NCBI GenBank assembly: GCA_018296165.2
Contig: JACKQL020000034.1
Coordinates: 248,001-312,000 of the forward strand
Source of the DNA: Termitomyces sp. T153
Taxonomy: Eukaryota > Basidiomycota > Agaricomycetes > Agaricales > Lyophyllaceae
Direction of reading: 5' to 3'
Length of the DNA: 64,000 bases
Both the position numbers and the translations under genes were made by a program. Of this stretch, positions 23,169-36,391 are shown piece after piece. Within the stretch, counting starts at the first letter, position 1. Each line of letters starts with the position of its first letter. Below the pieces are notes generated by a model. That model saw nothing but the letters and a program-made list of their open reading frames with translations, was not told where the DNA came from and ran no database searches.

Positions 23169-26100
23169 TCACACTATTTCTTCTACCACACACTCATAGA
23201 CAGACGCACACTTCGTCCGTGCGCATTTGGATTTCATTTATTTCTTCCCGCCCTCGGCCTCTCGAACGTTCTCAAAAAAAGGCCGAATTATGACGACTTC
23301 CCTCCCTCCCCTCACTGACACGTTCGGACTACACACCGACCCATGTATGATGTTAACGCTCCTTGTCCCCTTTTTTTTCCCCACTCTCCAAAAACTGCAT
23401 TTCTATACCCGAGCCCCGCAGCCCGGGTCGCCTCACACAGTTTTCCCTGTCTCTCTCTCCCTATCTCCAACATAGCATACCATTAGACGACGGTACCATG
23501 TAAGCTATACACCCCTCTGTACTCATTTGTATCACCTGCCATCCGTTGGCATAGCATTGACATATACTGAAATCACCCAATTCTTGTCCAAAAAATCAGA
23601 GGGAAAAACAGAAGGAAAAAAGACTTACTGCTAGTCTGTTGCCATCACGCCGGACCCGGACCGTTGAGTGGATCTCTCAAAATTCTCCCCGTCTACATAC
23701 CAAAACAAGCCTTGTCATTACTACATACATCCCCAACTGCATTGCCTTCCCGAAGTCTCGTGTGCTCCGTAAACACATACGCACGAGGACCTTCACATGA
23801 CCACGCCCCCCAAACGGGTAATCCAGCCAACCAGTCATATTGATCAAATGCTATTCCCAGCAATCGCCCTTCTTCACAACAATGTGCCCCGAGCTCGGGC
23901 ATAACTTTCCTTTTTCGTCTGCCTTCTTTGTTCCCTGCCCTTCGACTTCTGCCTTGCTCCTATCCTGAAACAGCTCACAAAAGCCCACGTCCCATTCTTG
24001 GGGGGAACAGGCGACAACTGCATATGTACTGCCCCTTCTCTGTCCGAAATATGGGAACGAAGAAATTTTGTGCTTCGCGGGAAGAATGTCAATCTGCGAA
24101 ACTTGTTCCTTTTAACATGGAAAATGTCTTGTTACGTCCGCTATGGGAGCACCGCGGTGCTGGTCGGAGCAGAAACACGTCCTAAAGCTTCTCTCATCTT
24201 AATAATTTCGCTAGACCCTCAGCGGCTCCACTCATAATACACAGCCCAAGTTCTCCCCGAGAACTACGTACACAAACCAGCCACGCCGACACCTCGTCGA
24301 TTCATCACCCCTTCGGTGGCTGTCATACCACGAAAACTGTTAGACCACCGTCACCCTGCCCTTCAGCGGCCACCGGCTGTAAACAGTGCTTCAATACAAA
24401 ATCGAAGGCCTCGATTAATTGCGGACTCCTTTGGACGCTAGCTTGACCTGCTAAAAGATCACGACTCGGGTCCGTATCCCGTTCCAATACATTCAAGACG
24501 CCATAACTGGTAGGAGACTCCAGAACCCTACAAATGCCACTTAACCTTATCTCATTGTACCCACGTCAACATGTCGTATGATGCGCGTCGAATTGCTACT
24601 AGTCGGCCTCAGCTGGCAGCCCTCCCCGAGCATGTCAAGTGATGTACAAAGGTGACCTGTCTTCCACTTCCACATGTCGAAAGAAGATTCCTCTGTATTC
24701 AAAGTTATGACCGCAGGACCTACAATCATATGTATTAGTAGTCCCTTTGCCCAATCCCATCGGAAGGCGCACCCGTTTGACCCGACGCTGGCAGTTCCGC
24801 CCCACAGAGGGTCAGCGCGTGGTATTCTTGGAACCGAACAGCGATAGACAATGGGCGCATGGTGTCATTGTGTGCGTTCGGAACCAAGTGCCGACGTACA
24901 GACAAACATGGGCATTTCCACCGGTTCACCCAATAAAGCCAAAACCCTAACTTCCTAGAAGCCAAGACATGACAGCAGGCGATAGTACGTGTCTAAAACT
25001 CCAATTACTTGTACGAGCAAGGTTAACATTAGCGTTTTCTCCTGTCTTCCCAGCACGACATCGATTTTAGACTCAGAGCAGGTCTCTCTCTTAAAGGTAA
25101 GTCAGGTTCGGAAAGATGGCAGAGCGTCATATCGCTAGTCAATGACCGCAGCAACCACACGTCCAGAAATACTATCTGACAGCTGTTGAGATGGGTTCCC
25201 TCAAAGTTACGTATACTAGACGAAATGGAAGAACGTTCGCTTCCGATAATCTTACTATACCATACCTCGCAACAAAAGCTTGTCTAGTGCTACTAGAGCG
25301 CCAATTGTGTAAACAACATACATTTGACCAGCCCAGTGAGAATTAACAAATCAATTTGATAGTCTATCTCACTCGTCGATCCAAACCGTATTCTGTATGT
25401 ATATCAACTCCCACTTTGTATGAGAATCTGGGAAAACTTACGATCCCGTCAAAGTCGGGCCAATACTACAACCCGACATTGGAAAGGGCAGATCGGCTGG
25501 TCAGCGCCTCCGAGACCTACTTCAGGTCCACTGCCCAATCAAATCGGCCATTCAAGCTTGATTCGAGCGCTGGATCAAGTATGTTTGATGTTTTTGAGCT
25601 GTTGAATTGCGCATTATCAGCGCAAGAGGAACGGCGAGGGGTAACATCACGATCGACAGACTAACAATGTTTTGTCAAATGATGATGATAATGATGAGTT
25701 TGAGTTCCATCCAGGTTCAATTTCCAAACAATTAGCAGCCTTGTAGCCGTTAATCCTTTTTCAGGCGATATATGCCCACTAAACTGGTCAACTGTCCAAT
25801 TGGTCAGAGGCGGTCAACATTTGTCAATATTCATTATGTGGGGTGGGTTTCCTTCCTAAGAATCTCTCTTCCAAAACACTTTTGGGTTTCCGCGTTCCTC
25901 AACAGAGCTCTGTGGCTAGAACTCATTCTGTCAGCGTCGGGGATATAATAACGGCTGTCAAAATATCAATGGCTCGGAGGAGCGTGACTTTCCGAATAGG
26001 AAGGAATTTGTGAGGGATTTGTATTAGAATCAAGTGCCTTGTTGAAGCTTGGTATCGGACCACTGCTCTCAGGTTCCGGCAATTCACAGATAAGTCACCG

Positions 26101-26488
26101 GTCCGTGCCTTTTGCCCCTCCCGGACCTTCCCGGACCCGCCCATTCAACTCCGAAACCTTATACATAAGTATCGTTTCGACAGGAAGGATATTTCGTCGC
26201 AGACGAATTTCTAGAAAAAATCTATAAAACCGATCCTGCTCACGGACAAATAGTATCCCATCCCCTCTGAGGGAAAACAATTTATTTCAACCCATCGCCT
26301 ACAACATATCGTCAAACTTACAGGTCTCTCAACACCGGCGGACTCATAAATGACAACGCCCTTGTACAGCTTCCTTTTTACAGGAGGAGAGAAAGAGAGC
26401 AAAAAAAAGACCAAGAATGGAGTTCCCCACTTATTGCGGAGGTTGAAAGCTAAACATCGATCAGATGAGAGACCAACCAGTTCGGTAG
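23169..26488. other. 3.3-kb stretch with no secure gene
   Basis: The first part is pyrimidine-rich and probably the 3' UTR of the Ecl1-like gene. On the minus strand two exon-like open pieces stand out. 24323-24527 follows a TTTGTAG acceptor and ends in TGA, encoding VLESPTSYGVLNVLERDT and onward. 24547-24729 encodes FDMWKWKTGHLC, faintly like WD-type repeats. I could not join them into a full gene. A plus-strand open frame at 25356-25664 has no recognisable domain. It may hold a diverged or decayed gene. Confidence 0.3.
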
Positions 26489-27177
26489 CTAAACATTCAC
26501 TGACCCAGGAGGAGGTCCACCAAAACCTGGAGGCGGAGGAGGGAATGGCATACCTGGAGGGAAGCCGGGAGGCCTTGAAAATCCAGGCGGAGGTCCTGGC
26601 ATGCCTGGAGGTGCGAATGGCATTGGTGGTCTCTGAAGCGATGGTGGCCCCACTACAATCGGAAAGCATCAGTAGGTATAAAATTGATTGGTAAAATGCG
26701 ACACACAGGGAGGCATCATACCCATACCACGTCCAGCAGGCATACCTCGACCAGGCCCAGCAGGAAGCTATCAAATCAACATCAACACTTCATAAAAAGA
26801 CACAAGAACAAGTGGACGTACTGCGTTCTTCTTGTCTTCATCAACGACGGGTGGTGGTCCCTCAACGCTCAAACTGACAACTGTTTCGCCCCTCAGAATC
26901 ACAAGCCCCAACGTCCTTTTGACCACTTGTTCTGGCGCCGTCTCCTCACCTGCCTTTTTCTTAGGCCTCACTCGCCTGAATTCTTCACAGTCGGCCAGTA
27001 CCAGGTTCATATGGCGATCAAACGCGAGCATTTGGCCAGTCAATGCGCGCCCATCGTTAATCGTGACCTTGAGTCTCCAGTTGACGAGACTCAGCATTTT
27101 TCCTCCTTTGGATTTTGGGGGAGGCTACAATAACAGTTAATCGTTGGATCGTGCAATGCTGAATGGAGACTGACCAT
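26489..27177 (-). CDS. Small nuclear ribonucleoprotein Sm-B
   Basis: Four exons on the minus strand: 27177-27175, 27124-26822, 26767-26707 and 26652-26489, giving 176 residues in frame. The N-terminal half is an Sm fold: an Sm1 block DRHMNLVLADCEEFR near residues 33-47 and an Sm2 block LGLVILRGETVVSLSVEGPPP near 70-90. The C-terminus is Gly/Pro/Met-rich (PAGRGMGMMPP, APPGMPGPPPGF), the hallmark of Sm-B/N. Sm-B is part of the heptameric ring on spliceosomal snRNAs. The first coding exon is the ATG alone. The gene is divergent from the nitronate monooxygenase gene, 235 bp away. Confidence 0.88.
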
Positions 27178-27412
27178 AGTGGGCGACGCTTAGAAAGTTC
27201 AACGATGCAGTGAACGTCAACTCGATTTTTTACAAACAATAACAAATCTTGATCTGTGGCTGAGCGCTGAACCGTTCACCGAACCTTCATAGTTAGTAAT
27301 CAGTCAGACGGTCTTCCCCATAAGCACCTGACGCTGGATTTGTCTCCTTAACCATCGGATTTCTTCGTTCTTCATCTTCGAAAGCCCTTAAGCTTGGCTA
27401 TCTTTTGAAACA

Positions 27413-28760
27413 ATGTCTCATCTCACTACAAAGCTCACCAGGTTACTCGGTGCATATCCTCCGGCTTACTTTTCGTTCGAGCTTCTGAACTCTTATTCAA
27501 GATTGACACAGGCATCCGAACACCCCTTATAAGTGCCCCAATGGCGGGAGGTAGTGGAGGTCCGTTAACTGATAGATTTGGCCAATACCTCTATATTAAA
27601 ACTATTCAGGCCGGCTGGCTGCCCGCGTTTCTCAAGGAGGGGGCCTTGGATTCATTGCTTATGGTACGCTTTCTCGATCAAGAGCCTCTGGACCACTCAT
27701 TATTGGATTAAAGGCTACCAAAGCTTGGATGCACTGAGATCTGAAGTGGACACAGCTCGTTCGCTGTTGCAAATCGACTCGAATTCTCTATTGCCCATTG
27801 GTATCGGCTATCTCGGATGGCGACTCGAAAGCCCGGGTGTGGCTGCTCATGATCTCTTGTCGGTTGCACTCAATAATCATGTCCAGGCTATATGGCTATC
27901 TTTCGGTACACAGCTTCATTCCTGGATAGATTTCATTCGCAAATCCGAGCGTAAACCTGGAAACACCAAGATAATTGTTCAGGTCAATTCTCTCAACGAG
28001 GCTTTAGTCGCAGTACGGGATTGGAAGGCCGATGTTGTTGTAGCTCAAGGTTGAATCGTTTGTGTTGGACCTGCCCGCCTTTACTGACCTTGATCTAGGC
28101 ATCGAGGCCGGAGGACATGGCTCGGCTACTGCGCCACCACTGCTTACCCTCTTATCTGAGATCCTTTCAACTATTCCCGAAGACGGGCCGCCTATTCTTG
28201 GCGCCGGTGGCATTGTCAATGGTGCTCAGGTTGCGTCCCTTCTTGGGATAGGGGCGTCTGGTGCTGTTCTAGGCACACGCTTTTTACTGTCGCCCGAAAG
28301 TCTATACTCAGAGCTGCAGCGTCAAGCACTCATCGCTGCGCCTACAGGATCATCCGTTCGCACCACGGCATTTGATCAGGTGCGTAATACTCTTGGCTGG
28401 CCTGAGGGGATCGACGGCCGCGGCCTGCGCAATAGTCAGTCAAATTTGCGGCATTATCTGTGATAGTGCCAGGTGACTGAACAACCACGTCTGGTAGGCA
28501 CTGTAGATGAATTTCAAGAGGGTGCTAATTTGGACGATTTGCGGCGCAAGTATGCCGCAGCCGTCAAAACGGGTGACGTTGACCGTATCGTTACATGGGC
28601 CGGTGCGAGTGTTGGTTTGTTGAACAGAATACTGCCTGCTCAGGTAAGCGATTGTATAGATCCACTTGTGTCCTTTCGATATCTCGCACAGGAAATTGTC
28701 GAAGAGATTCATAGAGATTGTGTTACTCATTTGCAAGCTGTCGATTCCCTTCTTGAATAG
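27413..28760 (+). CDS. Nitronate monooxygenase (2-nitropropane dioxygenase family)
   Basis: Seven exons (27413-27449, 27512-27559, 27610-27663, 27714-28049, 28099-28434, 28498-28643 and 28692-28760) give 341 residues, a normal length. The N-terminus has TPLISAPMAGGSGG and GGGLGFIAYG, the FMN phosphate region. The EAGGHG motif carries the catalytic histidine, followed by PPILGAGGIVNG, AVLGTRFLLSPES, a GWP block and VTWAGASVGL. The enzyme uses FMN to oxidise alkyl nitronates (for example propionate-3-nitronate) with O2. All introns are 48-63 bp. The fifth intron looks like a read-through in frame until its TGA, so the acceptor at 28497 is needed. Confidence 0.88.
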
Positions 28761-29106
28761 AACTAGGCTCGGCTCTCTCCGCCTATTAGGAATATCTTTA
28801 TGTAGAACGAGGTTGCAAGATGGACTGATAATTGAAACAAATCTAGATTGATGTTACAAAGCCTGCCTTGAGTTTCGACCACATAGCATGAGATCTTAAG
28901 CTCCCACTCTGATTTCCACTCTCTGATTCGACCATTTTCAAGCGTGGTTCGTCAGAAACGCATCATTTGTCCACTGGTCATGCATGTGCCTGCAAAGTGC
29001 ATATAGAGAATTTATACCGTCATCAGTGGAAATCATGAAATTGATTTACTCGGCGGGTTCTAATTACATATAGACACGATTTTTATACAGTCGACGCGGA
29101 GCTTAC
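28761..29106. other. Convergent intergenic region
   Basis: The 3' ends of the nitronate monooxygenase and pyruvate carboxylase genes face each other here. I see no gene and no clear terminator. Confidence 0.5.
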
Positions 29107-32100
29107 TCAGTGAACAATCTCTACAGTGAGATCTCCTTGGTTGATTGAATCACCTAGAAGCGCGATAAGTAATCCGTTGGGTCAGGTACCAGAGAATTTC
29201 TGGGGCTTTACCTTCTTGGACAACGACGCGTTTGATATGACCAGAGACGGGAGCAGTAACAGCAGATTCCATCTATCAACAATAATCAACCAAAGGACCA
29301 GAATAAACTTGGGATCTATCCTTCTTACCTTCATCGCGCTCAGGACTTTAAAAAGCAACGAAAATTGTTGTATCAGTTGATTGCTGTTATTGCAACAAAA
29401 CAAATACAAGAAAACTGACCGCAAAGAGGATCTCCTTTTTTGATCTCTTGACCCTCTTTCACCCGAACTTCCACAACTACACCTGACATGGGAGCCCCAA
29501 CAGATCCTGGATCACTGGTGGCCTTCTCCCGCGATAGTGTTTCAACGGCTGAATTCTTATCTTCTACTGATACCGGTCGGACCTGATTGCAAGTTGCAGA
29601 GCTTAATATCCTTGTAGGATGCTCCAGAATGTATTCATACCTCTCCGTTGACTTCGAACCAGACGTCGCGCTGGGCCCGCCCCTCGACGACAGGGCCAAC
29701 AGCCATGAGACGAATGATTAGAGTCTTACCCTTCTCGATCGAGATGTGCATCTCTTCTCCAATATCTGGACGTCCCAAGAAGTAGCGTGTAGGAACAACG
29801 CTATCGGGGTATCAGATATGAGTCCAATGAAGTTATCGTGATGAGTTTCAAACTGACCTAAGGTCACCGTATTTCTCGATAAAGCCTTGATACTCTTCAA
29901 ATACCTGTACGTGGCATAATTGTCAATTTCCAGAAAAGGTACTTGATTGAGGAAGGATACAGACCTTAGGATACATGACATACGATGCGACGTCTGAATC
30001 CGTGATGTGTTTCCCAAATTTACTCCGTAACTCCACCTTGATCTTCTTGAAGTCCAAAGGCGCCATGGTTGCACCCGGACGGCCATCGATCCTTGGTCTA
30101 TTCCTGATGATCTTCGAGCGAAGAGGCTCTGGGAATCCTCCCACAGGCTGTCCGAGATAGCCCTGGAAGAATTCAACCACAGAGGATGGGAAGTCCAAGG
30201 ATTCAGCACGGTTGATGACATCTTCTTTGGTGAAGGAGTTGGAAGTCATCCATTGTGCGAAATCTCCTACGACTTTGGATGAGGGCGTGACCTGCGATTG
30301 CTAAAATCAACATCAACCCAGTCTTCATTGCATATACGCTACCTTGATGATGTTACCACACTATATCAAGATGTTTAGGACCGCTGTTCTGCCAGAAAGA
30401 GAAAGAAAACGGCGTACGAGTTCGTTAGCTTCAATATATTTCTGCTTGATTTCTGCAATATAGGGGGCATCAGCGCCATAGATGCGTAGATGACAAGATG
30501 TTGCATACCAGTCCACTGTGTGCCGAGGCCGAGTTGAGATGCTTGGAACTAAAAGAAAGATTAACAACAGAACACCTGATCTGATAGAGAACATACCATC
30601 AGATTGGTATATTGTCCTCCCGGCATCTCATGGTCAAACACACTGGAATCCGAAGCCCTTACGTTGGCCTCGAAACATGAGTAGAGCATGCGAACTTGAC
30701 TCCAGTAAAGGTTCAGTGCCTGAATATCTTCATACCGAATACCGGTTCCCAGGTTGGTTTGTTCAAGAGCCATGCAAACAGCACCCATAGAAGGCTGGGA
30801 TGTCAAACCAGACATGCCTAGTATTGAAATGTAAGAGATTAACACCTTCGTGTACACCAAGAGACTCACTGTCAATAGCGACATCGACAACATCAGCACC
30901 AGCAGCTGCGGCAGCGATCATGCTAGCAGCAGCAATACCCGCAGTGTCGTGAGAGTGAACATGGATGGGAAGGTCGGGGTGTGCCTTCCGGATAGCACCA
31001 ATGAGCCTGTGACGAGGTAGAGGTGTTATTCATTTGACCCATGACAGTCTCAGATTACGCACAGTTTGGCAGCTTCTGGTTTGAGGAGACCGGCCATATC
31101 TTTCACACCAAGGACGTGAATACCTTCCGCGACGAGCTCATGGACGAAATCGAGGTAGTATTGTAGAGTATATTTCGTTTCCTTAGGGCTGGCGCAATCA
31201 CCACTGTAGCAAACGACGGCTTCTACAACACCTCCTGCCTTCTTGGCAGCATCGATACCCAGACGCATCTGGAAGGGAAATCAGTTGCCAGACCGACACA
31301 CAAATTTCAAACACTTACATTCTCTATCGAGAAAGAGATTCAGTGAGTAAAGCTCACGAGAGTTGGTGAACGTACCGATGTAGTTCAAGGAATCAAAGAC
31401 ACGGAAGATATCGAGACCGTTCTCGACAGCTTTCTTGGAGAAGTCGTAAATCGCGTTGTCACTGTGAGCCGGCGTACAGAATAAGTAATTGAGACTGTAA
31501 GTTCAATCAAAGTCTTACGGATAACTCGTATATCCAACACCGTTGGCGCCACGGATCAGGGCCTGGAAGGGGATGTTGGGCACAAGGGTACGGAGTTTCC
31601 TCTGAGGTAGACAATATGATCCTTTTACGTACGCGGGGAATGCTGATCACAACGTACCAAACGCTCCCAGGGATCTTCGTACAAGAAACGCATAGCGACA
31701 TCAAAGGTTGCGCCACCCCAGCATTCAAGACTGTATGCGTTGGCCAAAGCATAACTGGTCTCCTTTGCAATATTCACCATATCGATAGTACGGAGGCGAG
31801 TAGCAAGAAGAGATTGGTGAGCATCACGCCAAGTCGTGTCCATAATCAAACAACCAGGATATTCGCGAACAGCCTTCGCAAACGCCTCGGGGCCTTGCTC
31901 CACAATGATGTTGCGCCATCCAACTGTGCAAGGTTGGAAAGTATCGAGAGGTGGCCCATTCTCGGGATCTTCGCGGCTTTGGAGTTTGGGGATGACAATC
32001 TCTGTCTTGAGACCAGGCTCGCCCTTGTTGTCATGATTCAGGACAACCTAGTTATACACGACAAGAGCAAGGAACTTACCGTCTGCCCTTTGATCGAGCT

Positions 32101-34108
32101 TCCATTGACAGCGAGGTCGCCTAGGTAAGCCAACAGCTTCTGAGCACGATTCTGGGTCTGTACTAGCTTGAAAAGATCGGGCGTATCATCGATGAACTAG
32201 GGCGGGGGTCAGCAAAACGAATTTGAGTTTTTTGTGAAGAAACTGACAGTAGTCCACGTCTTTCCTCCGATGAAAACGTCATGGGTAAGTAGACGGAAGA
32301 GGAAAGGAATGTTGGTTTTGACACCACGGATACGGAACTCCACGAGGGCACGAAGCATCTTTCGGCGAGCAACCTCATAGGTCGTTCCTTGGACCGTACA
32401 CTTCACCAACAAACTGTCGTAATGAGGCTATATTGGGGCAAAATGAAACGGTTGGCCAACAGAAACGTAAGAAAGACCCACTGTAATCTGTGCTCCCGCA
32501 AACCCGGAGCTAGCATCGAGACGAACACCGTTGCCACCTGCACTACGATAGACTTCGATCTTTCCTGTATCAGGCTGGAAATTCTGAGAGGCGTCCTCCG
32601 TCGTGATACGGCACTGGATAGCAAAACCACGCTTTGTAATGGCTTCCTGTGTCAGACCAAGCTGTGGAAGAGTAGCACCAGCCGCAATCTGGATCTGAGC
32701 AGCGACAATATCGATGCCAGTAATTTCCTCTGAAACATGAATTTGAGTAATGAATGCAGGTAGCCCCATTCATGCAACTCACCAGTGATGGTATGCTCGA
32801 CTTGGATACGGGGATTGATTTCGATGAAGTAGTGCCTGCCCAGCTGGTCCACTAAGAATTCAGCCGTTCCCGCATTCCTGTACCCGACACTCTTGGCGAG
32901 CTTGATGGCGTCGCCCAAGATTGCTTGCCTAACTTCCTCAGGAAGATGGGTAGCTGGCGCAACTTCAACAACTTTTTGATGACGTCTCTGAACAGAACAA
33001 TCGCGCTCAAAGAGATGAATGGTGTTTCCCTGTGCATCAGCCAGAATCTGAACCTCGATATGGCGCGGGCGTTCAAGGAAACGTTCTATGAAAACGGTTC
33101 CATCACCGAAAGCAGCTTTTGCCTCGCTGACAGCACGCTCGAAGGCAGCTTTAAAATCGGATTGTTCACGAACGACACGCATACCACGACCTCCTCCACC
33201 CATGGCCGCCTTGATGATGACTGCATAGTTTCATCTTTAGCTGAAGTAAAAAGAAACCAAAGTGTTCTTACTCGGAAAACCGTACTCCTCGACGAATGAA
33301 GCTCCATCTGCGTAGGAATCCACGGGTCCTGGTGTCCCAGGAACAACAGGGACACCCACTTTCATGGCTAAAAAGCAAAAACGTCAAAAAAAAATTGTTC
33401 CGAGCATGTGCACTGGAGTAATAAAGCTAACCGAGAGTGCGCGCCTTAGTCTTGTCACCGAGACCATCAATGACCTCTGGCGAAGGGCCAACGAAAGCGA
33501 TTCCGGCTTGCTCAACTTTGCGCGCGAACTCCGCGTTCTCCGACAAGAAACCATATCTATAGGTGAGAAAGACGGATAAAGTGTAGACTTCAAAGTAAAC
33601 GCGTCAACATACCCCGGATGGATCATGTCTACTCCATGTTCGAGGGCAATTTTTATAATCTCGTCCTGAGCGAGATATGCGGCGACAGGAGTGAGACCCT
33701 TTCCAACTTGATACGCCTCGTCTGACTGATCACCACGAGAGAATTAGAGCAGAAAAAAAATATGTCATTGTGTCGTGATAGTACCTTCTGACGATGGGCC
33801 GATAAGCGATCTTCATACGAGTAGATTGCGACTGTGTGCATGGCCAATTCATGGGCAGTCCTAAACACGCGAATCGCGATTTCCTTGATATCAGAGAGAT
33901 GTTGTTACACGGAAAAAACTTGAGAAAACGTCAAGGTACGTACACCACGATTGGCGACAAGAATCTTGGTCAATGGACCACCATGACCGGCAGATTTTCT
34001 TCTCATCGTCTGGATGGAGTGGACAGGGGTACCGGGTGCACTGGGCGATCCGGCGAAGAGGCCAGAAAGCCTAGGGGGATGATAGGTGGTTGTTTGCTGG
34101 GAGGCCAT
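29107..34108 (-). CDS. Pyruvate carboxylase
   Basis: A 26-exon model on the minus strand gives 1,207 residues in frame. Exon starts are at 34108, 33883, 33725, 33556, 33367, 33220, 32729, 32427, 32196, 32047, 31601, 31461, 31323, 31268, 31006, 30817, 30548, 30452, 30360, 30291, 29904, 29800, 29582, 29345, 29272 and 29153. The biotin carboxylase part has [13 protein letters not shown], the GGGGRGMRV loop and [11 protein letters not shown]. The carboxyltransferase has [24 protein letters not shown] and HVHSHDTAG. The biotin-carrier end has SAMKME, with the biotinyl lysine near residue 1172 and an intron right after it. The enzyme makes oxaloacetate from pyruvate and bicarbonate with ATP. No mitochondrial presequence is evident, fitting the cytosolic fungal form. 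Exon 13 is 5 nt, exon 19 is 18 nt and exon 24 is 17 nt. Confidence 0.95.
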
Positions 34109-34818
34109 GGCGGTGTAGGACTACAACCCGAGACGAGACGATTTGAGTGAATGAAACCCGACGGATGAGCCCGCTCAATTTCCGATTCCGTTATCTTATC
34201 CGTCGAGGATCGCAAGGCTGAAGCCCGGGCCGGCAATCCTCATGTGATATACAGATTTCAAAATAAAGAAAAAAAAGGTTCACTCGTTGCATTGTCTTGC
34301 ACTCAACGTCGGATTCGTTCATAAATGCTTTTCGCCGACGCCTTGGACGTACATCGCGCTACTAGGACACCCAGTTTGAAGTTCGCAGTGACACTCAAGT
34401 CCTTCCTCCTGACCTTCAGACCGGCAATTCATGTAACCGGGCAAGTACAGTCGTCATTCTCCGGCTCCCCGCCTTACCCCAAGCGCAAGTCCGCAGCCTA
34501 TGAGAAGCAAGTTTCCACACCTCTCTCCTCGTCATTCTGCGTCAGTGGCTCTCAGCAAATACTAGATCGTGGTTGGACAACTCATGCCTCCTAAGCGCCC
34601 TTGTGCCTTTTCTTTCTGTTGATCACAGGCTTGTCGGAATCAAACCTTCCAATACATTTATGTAGTCCCAAACTTCAGTTATTCAAAAGATCCATCAATG
34701 GATCCATGTTCCACTGATCCCTATCATGCTAGCGCGTTATACTTGGATCCGGGGTCAGTGACCCGTCAAAGTAAAAACCAAAGCAACGAACTCGCACATC
34801 CAAAGACTCGTTATGAAA
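34109..34818. promoter_or_regulatory. Upstream region of pyruvate carboxylase
   Basis: This gap holds the pyruvate carboxylase promoter/leader and the 3' end region of the GDP-mannose transporter, both minus strand. An 89-codon plus-strand open frame at 34325 has no domain. I see no clear TATA box. Confidence 0.4.
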
Positions 34819-36391
34819 TCACCGCCCCTCCGTCAAGGACTGAGCACGATTGGCCAAAGGCAATACTGTGTTTGCCTCCTTCCGTTGGTCAGATTTCTTC
34901 TGGTTATTCTTCGCCACAGAATATAATAGGCCTGCCAAAAAACCGACGGAAACTGCAGACACTGAGCCCGGTGTAACAGGATCTCCAAAGAAAATCATCC
35001 CGGAGGCCGCGACAGGTAATTTATTCAAAGCACCGACCATACTAGAGTTTAGAACAATCAAGGCGCAACTGGACGTAGAAATAAATATAACTGACCTGTA
35101 TGTGGTACTGCTGGTCACCCTAATGCACCATGCTGTTGTATAAGAAATTCCTACCGCTGCGGCGCCAGAAAAAGCGATTGCGGATAAGAGAAAAACTCGA
35201 GTCTCTTGAGGACTAATCGTGGGACGTAATGACGTTTAGGCCCCTGACAATCTGCCAAGGCACTCACAAATTCGAAGCAAAACTCTTACTACTCCAGTCT
35301 TCGACAAGCAAGGAACAGATGGCTAGAACGGGAATGCACAAGAGATTGTTGTAGAACATCGAGTCCCAATCTGAGAATCCTGTCACTTTGATGCGTCTTC
35401 GCATGGCAAGTACCTGGGGCATGAGCAATCAGCTAGGCTTCTTCTCAGTTTGGAACTCGAACGCACGAAACCGGCGCTCGCGATGCAATTCAAGAGCATC
35501 CATAGATAACCGATGTTTAACTCATGGATAGCACCGGTGAACGACTCTAGACTGGTAGGTGCGTTGGCTAGAGATACTGAGTTTTCCATAGCGTTGATGA
35601 TATCGGGCCACGCTGCAATGATGGAAGAGATGACCTGCGGGGATAAGTCAAGAAAGTTGCGAAATTTCAAACCATTATTAGAGACGTACCATCAAGATGA
35701 ACGACGCAAAGGTCAAACCCGTAACTTGACCACCAAACCAAAGAACTTCCCCATAGGCCTGTATATATCTATAGCCTTAGTAAATCCCCATAAAATCGTT
35801 AAATATTTATACAAACGATAAGGATGATAGTAAGATTCTTGAATATTGTATAAACTGGTATGCTCAAAAATTGCTAGACAAAATAGCTCGGTTGAGCTGG
35901 TCTTCGCTGTGGCAAAGGAAGTCGGACCTACCAAACTTTTGGAGCCAGTATATATGACGCTCACAAGGAGGGCGCTGATGGGAAACCAAGCCTTCGCATC
36001 GTCCATATCAAAAGACCGAAATCGTATGAATTTTGTCTTCTTTGCTGCCAATACACACAGAACACAGACAGTTGACTGCATTGCAAGCAAAAGAAACGTC
36101 ATAGAAAAGTTGACGCCAGACACCACAAACTAGTGATCACTGACATTCAATCCGGTGACGCAGAAGTACCTGACATGATCACTTACTGACCTTGTTTACC
36201 ACAGTCATGAGTATTGAGGCGCAGCAGTAGCACAATATTGGCGGCACTGAATACCTACTTCATTAATCGAAAGAGGAGTAGAACAATCGCAGATACTTAC
36301 CCGGAAATGCCTGTACTTCCTTCAAGCCTCTCGTAGCCAATGCTTTCTTAATTTCTGCCACATCCTCTAGAGATTTGTCGCGAGTGGTCAT
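34819..36391 (-). CDS. GDP-mannose transporter (Vrg4-like)
   Basis: Nine exons on the minus strand: 36391-36301, 36246-36191, 36129-35932, 35873-35817, 35758-35690, 35634-35467, 35413-35268, 35212-35096 and 35041-34819, for 374 residues. It has about ten hydrophobic segments. It carries both nucleotide-sugar signatures of the Vrg4/GONST group: [19 protein letters not shown] near the middle and [13 protein letters not shown] near the C-terminus, whose GALNK motif binds GDP-mannose. [10 protein letters not shown] is also present. The protein brings GDP-mannose into the Golgi lumen for mannosylation of proteins and lipids. The start codon lies 284 bp from the divergent PQ-loop gene. All introns are GT-AG and short. 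Confidence 0.92.

Noticed and set aside
26211..26774. A 187-codon minus-strand open frame downstream of Sm-B
   Set aside because: It is the wrong frame of the Sm-B C-terminal exons and their 3' flank.
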